Positions 57,340-64,000 of a stretch of DNA of 64,000 bases are shown one piece after another. The stretch comes from Nocardia shimofusensis NBRC 100134 (lineage in GTDB: Bacteria > Actinomycetota > Actinomycetes > Mycobacteriales > Mycobacteriaceae), in contig NZ_BDBT01000018.1 in NCBI RefSeq assembly GCF_001613125.1, positions 1 through 64,000 on the forward strand. The letters run 5' to 3'. Position 1 is the first letter of the stretch, and every line of letters begins with the position of its first letter. The notes under the pieces are model-generated. The model did no database searches. It was not told the origin of the DNA and worked only from the letters and a program-made list of their open reading frames with translations. The position numbers were made by a program, and so were the translations under genes.

Positions 57340-60300
57340 CCGGTCCGGGCGAGCCGATCGCGATCATCGGTATGGCAGGCCGGTTTCCCGGCGCGGACAG
57401 CGTCGCGGACCTGTGGCGTCTGCTGTGCGCGGGCACCGACGCCGTCCGCGCTGCCCCGCCCGTGGGCCGGGACATCGCACCGGCGTCCGGCGGCGACGTC
57501 CGCGTCCCCACGGCGGGCGGCTTCCTCGACGACGTGGCGGGCTTCGACGCCACCCTGTTCGGCATCTCCCCGCGCGAAGCCGCCGACATCGATCCGCAGC
57601 AGCGCCTGTTCCTCGAAACCGCCTGGCGGGCACTCGAAGACGCGAACATACCCGCCGACCGGCTGCGCGGCACACGGACCGGCGTCTACGCGGGCGCCTC
57701 CTGGCACGACTACGCCACCCTGCGCTCGCGCATCGCGGCGCCGCCGACCCCGCACAGCGTGGTCGGTTCGGCGCTGGACATGATCGCGACCCGCGTCTCC
57801 TACACCCTCGGGATCACCGGTCCGAGCATGACCGTCGAAACCGGTTGCTCGTCGGCCTCGGTCGCCGTCGACCTGGCCGTCCGCGCGCTGCGCTCCGGTG
57901 ACATCGAGGCAGCGCTGGTCGGAGGCGTGAATCTGATCCTCGGTCCGGAGGTCACCGCCGGTCTCGCCCACTTCGGCGCGCTGTCCCCGGACGGGCGCTG
58001 CGCGGCATTCGGCGCGGGCGCGAACGGTTTCGTGCGCGGTGAAGGCGTGGCCGTGCTCTACCTGAAGACGCTGTCGGCCGCCCGGCGCGACGGCGACCCG
58101 ATCCGCGCGAGCATCGTCGAGACGGTGGTGAACAACGACGGCGGAGGCGACAGCCTCGTCACGCCCAGCCCCGCGGGTCAGCGCGACCTGCTGCGCCGCG
58201 CCTATCTCCACACCGGTCTGGATCCGGCTCGGCTCGGGTATCTCGAAGCACACGGCACCGGCACCGGCCGCGGCGACCCCGTCGAAGCAGGCGCGCTGGG
58301 GGCGATCCTCGGGCGCCGCCGCCCACCGGACGCAGGCCCGCTGCCGATCGGCTCGATCAAATCCGCCATCGGCCACCTGGAAGCCGCCGCGGGCGTCGCC
58401 GGCCTGATCAAAGCTGTGCTCTGCCTGGAACATCGCCACCTGCCCGCCACGCTGCACGCCGCCACCCTCAACCCGGACATCGACTTCGACGACCTCGGGG
58501 TGCGGGTGCTGCGCGCTCCGGTAGCGCTGGCGGTCGGCCCCGAGACACTCGTCGGCGTCAACTCCTTCGGCTGGGGCGGCACGAATGCCCACATCGTCGT
58601 CGGGCCCGCCCCCTGGGGCCCCGGCATTCCGGACGCCTCCGAGTCTCGGCTCAGCGCCGCCGGAGTGTCCGTGGCCCGCGGTATGCCTCGCGCATCCGGA
58701 GCGCCGCACCTGCCGGAGACTCCCGGATGCCGGGATGTGACCGCAGTGCCCGGAGCCGCCGGTGTGCCGGGGGAGCCGGGAGTTCTCGGAGGCCCCGATG
58801 TCGGCGGAGCGTCGGGAGCATCCGGTGTGCTGATGGTCTCGGCGCAGGACGGCGCGGCGCTCCGCGAGCGCTGTGGGGCACTGGCCGATCTGCTGACATC
58901 GGGCGCCACCACCGTCGACGAGATGAGTGCGGCCCTGGCGGCTTTCCCGCCCGCCTTACCCCGGCGCGCGGCCTTCCTCGTCGGCGACCGCGCGGACGCG
59001 GTGCCCGCGCTCGGCGCGTTCCGGGACGGGGGCGCCGATTCGCCCACGGTGGTGTCCGGACGCGCCCGCCCGGTCGGCCGGGTGGCTTTCGTGTTTCCCG
59101 GCCAGGGCTCGCAGTGGCACAGCCCGGCCGCCGGTCTCTACGGCCGCGAACCGGCGTTCACCGAGGTCGTCGACGACTGCGCGGCCGCCCTCGCCCCGCA
59201 CGTGGACTGGGACACCCGTGCTGTGCTGACCGGCGTGGCGGGGCCGGGCTGGCTGGCTCGTGTCGATCAGGTGCAGCCGGTGCTGTGGGCGTATTCGCTC
59301 GCCCTCGCGGCGCAGTGGCGTGCCATGGGCGTGCACCCCGATGTGGTGATCGGCCACAGCCAAGGCGAGATCGCCGCGGCGACCCTGGCCGGCCTGCTCG
59401 ATCCGAGCGCCGCGGCCCGCATCGTCGCCCGCCGCAGCGCTGCCCTGCGCACGGTGGCAGGCACCGGCCGCATGCTGGCCGTCGACCTGCCCGCCGACGA
59501 GATACCCGACGCCATAGCGGGTTTCGAGGACCTGGTCAGCCTGGCCGTCCACAACGGGCCCCGCTCCTGCGTCCTGTCCGGCGACACCGACGCCGTCGAC
59601 GCCCTCGCCGAAATCCTCACCGCCGAAGGCATCTACTGCAGGCCGGTGAACGTCGACTACGCCTCCCACAGCCCGCACATGGACAGCCTCGCCGCCGCTT
59701 TGCGTACCGAACTCGCCGACACCGGGGCCGCCGCCGAGTCCGGCCGGTCACCGCGCGACGCGATCGACATGATGTCGACGGTCACCGCGCGTCCGCTCAC
59801 CGCCCTCGATCCGGACTACTGGGCGGACAATCTGCGCCGTCCGGTGCGTTTCGCCGATGCGATGACCGCCGTGTTCGACGCGGGCGTCACCCATGTCGTC
59901 GAGGTCGCCCCGCATCCGGTGCTGACCCCCGCCGTGGAACAACTCGCCGCCACCCGTCCCGACCCGCCCGTCGTCCTGTCCTCCCTCGCCCGCGACCGCG
60001 ATCCGCTGCGCGAACTCGCCCGCAGCCGAGCCCTGGCCTTCCTGGCCGGACTCCGCCCGGTCGCCGACATCCCGCCGCCTGCCCGAAACCCGCTGCCGCG
60101 CACGGTGATGCGCCGCAGCCGGTACTGGCTCGCGCCCGGCGCGCCCACCGAGCCCGCCGCCGCGCCGCCGGTCCTGCGCCCCAGCCCCGTCGATCCGGCC
60201 GTCCAGCACGCCACCGTCGCACTCACCCGCCACGACCTCGACTGGCTAGGCGACCATCGGGTCGGCGAGGCCGTGATCGCCCCCGCCGTCTTCTTCCTCA

Positions 60301-63300
60301 CCCTCGCCGCCCGCACCGACCCCGACCCCACCACCCCGCGCCGCCTGCGCGACATCCGTTTCCTGAACCCCCTCCCTCTCGACGTGGCCGCGACGGCTTC
60401 CCGCACTCAGCGTGTGGAAGTTCTCCTCCGCCCAGGGCTCGCCGGAACCGGGGTACTGGAATTCCGCACCAGCGCGACCGGATCGGACAGCGGCACACTC
60501 CACGCCCGCGGCAGTTCGGTGTCCGTCGCTGATCCCGTCGGCGAGAAGCCTGCTCGCGGTGCGGGCGATCACCGCACCGATACTCCGACTGACCCGGCAC
60601 GGGTGACGACCGACATCGACCCCGAGGATTTCTACCGGCGGTGCGAGCGGCGCGGACTGCGCTACGGCCCCGAGTTCCGCGGTATCCGCGAACTCCGGGT
60701 GACCACGACCCCGACCGGCCGTTCGGCCCTGGCACGGATCGAAGCGGGTCCGCTCGCCCGAGCGCGCGCAGCCGCCGGGGAATTGCACGTCACCGTGCTC
60801 GACGCCGCCGCGCAAACCGCGCTGGCCCTCTTCGATGACCTCGAGGGAACGGACCCGCGTACCGAGCCGACTGTCATCGCTGAACCCCCTGCCGTCGGTG
60901 AATCCACTGTCCTCGCCGCGTCTGCTGCCTTCGACGCGCCTGCCGCGTCTGCTGTGCGCCCTGCGCTGACCGGGCACACTGCGTCCACCGGGCACACTGC
61001 GTCCACCGGGTCTGCTGCGCCCACGGGGTCTGCTGCGCCCACGGGGTCTGCTGCGCCCACGGGGTCTGCTGCGATCCCGGTGCCCGCTGTGCCCACCGCG
61101 ACCCGAGTACCGACCCTGGTCCCCGCGGCGCTCGCCGAATATCGGACCTTTCCCGCCCCGGCCGGATTCGTGGACTGGGTATGGGCACACGCCGTCCGCA
61201 CCGGCCCGTACCGCGCCGACATCCACCTCCGTGACGACGAAGGCCGCCCGCTGGCGCAGCTCCTCGGTCTCCAGTTGGCCGAGATCGACACGGCGGTCGC
61301 CGAGCCGCGCCGCCGTGACCGGGAGTTCCACGTCGCGTTCGCTCCGGTACCGCGCCATCGGGGCGACTCCGGATCGCGCTCGGACAACGACCTTTTCGTG
61401 CTGACGGGCGACGAGCCCGGATGCGCGCTGCTCGGCGCCGAGCTGCGTCGGCTCGGTCTGCGCGTCGGACGCGAGATCCCGCCGGGACAGCCCACGACGA
61501 TCGTCTTCCTCGCGCCTGCGGGCGAGGGGGTCCCGGTGCTCGATCCGGGCGGGGACGGCGGACACCATCGCCGATCCGGTTCTGGTGAAACCGGACTCAC
61601 CGAACAGCGAAAGGGCTTGGCCGACCTCGCCGACTCGGTACGTGCGTACTCGGGTGTGGAAGCGCCCCTGCGGCTGGTCGTGGTGACGACCGGCGCACAG
61701 GCGGCGAACCCGCAGGAACGTCCCGACCCCGGCGCGGCGCTGTACTGGGGCTTCGGTCGTGTCCTGCGCCGCGAGCATCCGGAACTGGCGGCCGTGCTGC
61801 TCGATCTCGATCCGGCCGCCGCGGCCACCGACCGCCTCGCCGCCTGCGCCGCCGAGTTGGCCGCCGCGGGCACCGAGGACCAGGTGCTCCTGCGTGCCGG
61901 GAATCGTCTCGTCGGGCGTATCACGAATGATGTTCCCGCGGAACGGGTCCGCGCGCCGTGGCGCGGGGGGCGCCGTCCTTTCCGGCTCGGCGCGGGGCCG
62001 AATCGCCGGATCGAGGACATCGAGTTCCGTCCCCTCGCCCCGCGCGCCCCCGAAGCGGGCGAGGTGCTGCTGCGCGTCGAGGCGTCGGCGATCAACTTCA
62101 TCGACCTCATGAAGGCGACGGGCTCCTATCCCGACGACTCGCAGGGCGTCGATCTGCTCGGCGTCGACTGTGCGGGCGTGATCGAGGCGGTCGGTCCCGG
62201 AGTACGTGACCGGGTGCCGGGGCAACGGGTCGTCGCCTGCGCATTCGGGGCGCTGGCATCCCACCTCACCGTCCGCGCCGGTCACACCGCGCCGGTCCCG
62301 GCGGGGATGCCGAGCACCACGGCAGCCGCCCTGCCGCTGGTGGTCGCCACTGCCTGGCAGGCACTGGCCAGGGGCGCCCGCGTCGAGCCGGGGGAGACGG
62401 TGCTGATCCACTCCGCGGCGGGCGGGGTGGGCGCGGCGGCGGTCGCGATCGCCCGGCACCTGGGCGGGCGAGTGCTGGCCACCGCGGGCAGCGAGCCCCG
62501 CCGGGCGTACCTGCGGGCCCTCGGCATCACCGATGTGTTCGACTCCCGGGCCGCCGACTGGCCCCAGCAGGTGCGATCGGCGACCGGAGGCCGCGGCGTC
62601 GACGTGGTCCTCAACTCCTTGGCGGGCGCGGCCGTCGACCACGGCATCGAGGTGCTCGCCGAAGACGGCCGGTTCGTCGAGATCGGCAAGCGCGACATCT
62701 ACGCCGATCGCCGCATCGGCCTGCGCGCCTTCGCGAAAGGTCTCACCCTCGCCGCCGTCGATCTCGGCGGCATGATGACTCGCCGACCGCACCGCTACGC
62801 CGCCCTGCTCGGCGAAGCCTGGCAGACCGTACTCGACGGCATCGTCGCCGACCTGCCGCTCACCGTCCACGACTTCACCGACGCACCCGCCGCGCTGGCC
62901 GCGCTCACCGAGGACGCGCGGATCGGCAAGATCGTGCTCACCGGTCCGGACACCGTCGCCGAGGTCGTCCCGGAACCGTTGCCGCACGGCCGATTCCGCG
63001 CCGCAGCCACCTACGTCATCACCGGCGGCCACGGCGCTCTGGGCCGCAGCCTCGCCACGTACCTGCTCGACCACGGCGCGGGCGCGGTCGCCCTCGTCAG
63101 CAGGGGCGCCCACTCTCCACCGGAGGACCCGCGGATTCACGGCTACCGCGCCGAAGTCGCCGATCGCGCCGCGCTGGCCGCGGCATTGGCCGCGATCCGC
63201 GCCGATCTGCCCCCCATCCACGGCATCGTCCACGCGGCGGGAGTGCTCGACGACGCCACCGTGCTCAGCCTGCGCGCCGACCGGATCGAACGCGTACTGC

Positions 63301-64000
63301 GTCCCAAGATCGACGGCGCGCGCCACCTGCACGAGCTCACCGCCGAGGATCCCCTCGACGTGTTCGTCCTGTTCTCCTCTGCCGCCGCGCTGGTCGGGAA
63401 CCCCGGCCAAGCCGCCTACGCGGCCGCCAACGCCTACCTCGACGCGCTCGCCCTGGCTCGCAGGCACGACGGACGCCCCGGCCTGAGCGTGCAGTGGGGT
63501 CCGTTCGACGACATCGGCCTGGCCGCGGCTCGCGCCGACCGCGGCGCTCGCCTCGCCGATCGCGGATTGACCGGGATCGCCGCCGACGAGGCCTGGCACG
63601 CGTTGGGCACCTTCCTCACCGAGCACACCGTGCTCACCGGCTACTTCGGTTTCGACCGCCGCCGCTGGTTCGACGCCTACCCCGACTGCGCGGGTCAGGC
63701 CTGCTGGTCGCCGCTGTACGACGCCGGCGACACCCCCGCGGCCGCACCGGGGCCGGGCGGACGGCTTCGCACCACCCTGGCGGACGTGAGCGTGGACGAA
63801 CGGCGAGCGCTGATCCAGGCCGAGGTCACCGCACTGGCCGCCCGAGTCCTGCGATTGCCCGCCACCGATCTCGACGCCTCCGCCCCGTTGCGAGCGCTCG
63901 GCCTGGACTCCCTGCTCGGCCTCGAACTGCGCAATCAGCTCGAAACAGCCTTCGCCCTGCGTCTTTCGGCGACCCTGCTGTGGACCTACGGCACCACCGC
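57336..64000 (+). CDS. Second fully reducing type I PKS, cut by window end
   Basis: The frame is open from ATG 57336 (in the previous stop codon) to the right edge, 2221 codons. KS about 7-425 with the variant active site ETGCSSASVA (Cys171) and EAHGTGT, SAIGHLEAA. AT about 580-885 with GHSQG (Ser675) and YASHSPHM, a methylmalonyl-type pattern. DH about 960-1280 with His974 in GDHRVG, containing an 18-bp repeat expansion. ER about 1540-1855 with NFIDLMKATGSYP and HSAAGGVG (1692). KR about 1890-2130 with TGGHGALG, the LDD motif of B-type KRs and Tyr2028. ACP with Ser2192 in LGLDSLLG. Whether a second module, thioesterase or simple stop follows is outside the window. Confidence 0.92.
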   Translation, partial: MTGPGEPIAIIGMAGRFPGADSVADLWRLLCAGTDAVRAAPPVGRDIAPASGGDVRVPTAGGFLDDVAGFDATLFGISPREAADIDPQQRLFLETAWRALEDANIPADRLRGTRTGVYAGASWHDYATLRSRIAAPPTPHSVVGSALDMIATRVSYTLGITGPSMTVETGCSSASVAVDLAVRALRSGDIEAALVGGVNLILGPEVTAGLAHFGALSPDGRCAAFGAGANGFVRGEGVAVLYLKTLSAARRDGDPIRASIVETVVNNDGGGDSLVTPSPAGQRDLLRRAYLHTGLDPARLGYLEAHGTGTGRGDPVEAGALGAILGRRRPPDAGPLPIGSIKSAIGHLEAAAGVAGLIKAVLCLEHRHLPATLHAATLNPDIDFDDLGVRVLRAPVALAVGPETLVGVNSFGWGGTNAHIVVGPAPWGPGIPDASESRLSAAGVSVARGMPRASGAPHLPETPGCRDVTAVPGAAGVPGEPGVLGGPDVGGASGASGVLMVSAQDGAALRERCGALADLLTSGATTVDEMSAALAAFPPALPRRAAFLVGDRADAVPALGAFRDGGADSPTVVSGRARPVGRVAFVFPGQGSQWHSPAAGLYGREPAFTEVVDDCAAALAPHVDWDTRAVLTGVAGPGWLARVDQVQPVLWAYSLALAAQWRAMGVHPDVVIGHSQGEIAAATLAGLLDPSAAARIVARRSAALRTVAGTGRMLAVDLPADEIPDAIAGFEDLVSLAVHNGPRSCVLSGDTDAVDALAEILTAEGIYCRPVNVDYASHSPHMDSLAAALRTELADTGAAAESGRSPRDAIDMMSTVTARPLTALDPDYWADNLRRPVRFADAMTAVFDAGVTHVVEVAPHPVLTPAVEQLAATRPDPPVVLSSLARDRDPLRELARSRALAFLAGLRPVADIPPPARNPLPRTVMRRSRYWLAPGAPTEPAAAPPVLRPSPVDPAVQHATVALTRHDLDWLGDHRVGEAVIAPAVFFLTLAARTDPDPTTPRRLRDIRFLNPLPLDVAATASRTQRVEVLLRPGLAGTGVLEFRTSATGSDSGTLHARGSSVSVADPVGEKPARGAGDHRTDTPTDPARVTTDIDPEDFYRRCERRGLRYGPEFRGIRELRVTTTPTGRSALARIEAGPLARARAAAGELHVTVLDAAAQTALALFDDLEGTDPRTEPTVIAEPPAVGESTVLAASAAFDAPAASAVRPALTGHTASTGHTASTGSAAPTGSAAPTGSAAPTGSAAIPVPAVPTATRVPTLVPAALAEYRTFPAPAGFVDWVWAHAVRTGPYRADIHLRDDEGRPLAQLLGLQLAEIDTAVAEPRRRDREFHVAFAPVPRHRGDSGSRSDNDLFVLTGDEPGCALLGAELRRLGLRVGREIPPGQPTTIVFLAPAGEGVPVLDPGGDGGHHRRSGSGETGLTEQRKGLADLADSVRAYSGVEAPLRLVVVTTGAQAANPQERPDPGAALYWGFGRVLRREHPELAAVLLDLDPAAAATDRLAACAAELAAAGTEDQVLLRAGNRLVGRITNDVPAERVRAPWRGGRRPFRLGAGPNRRIEDIEFRPLAPRAPEAGEVLLRVEASAINFIDLMKATGSYPDDSQGVDLLGVDCAGVIEAVGPGVRDRVPGQRVVACAFGALASHLTVRAGHTAPVPAGMPSTTAAALPLVVATAWQALARGARVEPGETVLIHSAAGGVGAAAVAIARHLGGRVLATAGSEPRRAYLRALGITDVFDSRAADWPQQVRSATGGRGVDVVLNSLAGAAVDHGIEVLAEDGRFVEIGKRDIYADRRIGLRAFAKGLTLAAVDLGGMMTRRPHRYAALLGEAWQTVLDGIVADLPLTVHDFTDAPAALAALTEDARIGKIVLTGPDTVAEVVPEPLPHGRFRAAATYVITGGHGALGRSLATYLLDHGAGAVALVSRGAHSPPEDPRIHGYRAEVADRAALAAALAAIRADLPPIHGIVHAAGVLDDATVLSLRADRIERVLRPKIDGARHLHELTAEDPLDVFVLFSSAAALVGNPGQAAYAAANAYLDALALARRHDGRPGLSVQWGPFDDIGLAAARADRGARLADRGLTGIAADEAWHALGTFLTEHTVLTGYFGFDRRRWFDAYPDCAGQACWSPLYDAGDTPAAAPGPGGRLRTTLADVSVDERRALIQAEVTALAARVLRLPATDLDASAPLRALGLDSLLGLELRNQLETAFALRLSATLLWTYGTT
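60971..61078 (+). repeat. 18-bp tandem repeat inside the PKS DH domain
   Basis: Six units of 18 nt: CGGGCACACTGCGTCCAC twice, then GGGGTCTGCTGCGCCCAC types. They encode GHTAST twice and GSAAPT three times with a last GSAAIP, about residues 1212-1248. Together with flanking Ala/Pro/Val-rich sequence this makes a loop of about 70 residues in the second half of the DH. The frame is preserved. Confidence 0.9.

Noticed and set aside
60246..63626. About 1130-codon minus-strand open frame opposite the second PKS
   Set aside because: The plus-strand frame shows DH, ER and KR motifs throughout; the antisense frame is a codon-bias artefact.

Overview
The window is one uninterrupted stretch of very GC-rich (about 70%) chromosome from a mycolic-acid actinomycete, most likely Nocardia or a close relative. 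The basis is gene content: a CmrA-type mycolate reductase, a DesA3-type desaturase with its reductase, group II truncated haemoglobin GlbO, a 180-kDa-class NAD-glutamate dehydrogenase next to EttA, an MTB12-like lipoprotein, and many ATGA/GTGA start-stop overlaps and leaderless starts. As I recall the Mycobacterium tuberculosis map, several blocks keep its order: orn / HerA-like ATPase / cmrA (Rv2511-Rv2509), ettA / gdh / thioesterase / conserved protein (Rv2477c-Rv2474c), and HNH / glbO / aglA / ctaJ / DUF5130 / pepN (Rv2469c-Rv2467). No insertion sequence, phage, integrase or CRISPR array was seen.

Layout. 1-3 kb: the start of a secreted protein (minus strand, runs off the left edge), tRNA-Lys, an L,D-transpeptidase lipoprotein, tRNA-His. 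3-7 kb: orn, a HerA-like ATPase, a possible 19-residue peptide gene between two hairpins, and cmrA. 7-11 kb: fadH, a PadR regulator and a divergent MFS transporter with a palindrome between them. 11-14.5 kb: a TetR regulator divergent from a ferredoxin-reductase/desaturase/small-protein operon, again with an operator-like palindrome. 14.5-21.6 kb: DUF4254 protein, EctB-like aminotransferase, Dps, Nudix, tRNA-Arg, a CopD-CtaG membrane protein and a PLP dehydratase. 21.7-30 kb: ettA, gdh and two coupled small genes. 30-42 kb: AzlCD and a cupin regulator, HNH, GlbO, alpha-glucosidase, CtaJ, DUF5130, PepN, PurC, a beta-propeller membrane protein and a decayed copy of the purC 3' end.

42-64 kb is the accessory and most interesting part. 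On the minus strand, an SRPBCC protein, an ABC ATPase, an FtsX/MacB-type permease and an MTB12-like lipoprotein form a likely operon. Divergent from it, on the plus strand, is a seven-gene operon in which every gene overlaps the next: a complete fully reducing PKS (KS-AT-DH-ER-KR-ACP), a PptH-like phosphopantetheinyl hydrolase, two unrecognised small proteins, a methyltransferase, a flavin monooxygenase resembling polyether epoxidases, and a second PKS of the same architecture that runs off the right edge just after its first ACP. The AT motifs of both PKSs point to methylmalonyl-CoA, as in mycocerosic-acid-synthase-type enzymes, so a methyl-branched lipid or reduced polyketide is a reasonable guess. 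The product is not identifiable from sequence.

Short tandem repeats of 9-24 bp recur in intergenic DNA and inside both PKS genes. All family assignments come from reading motifs and from memory of the families; no database search was run.
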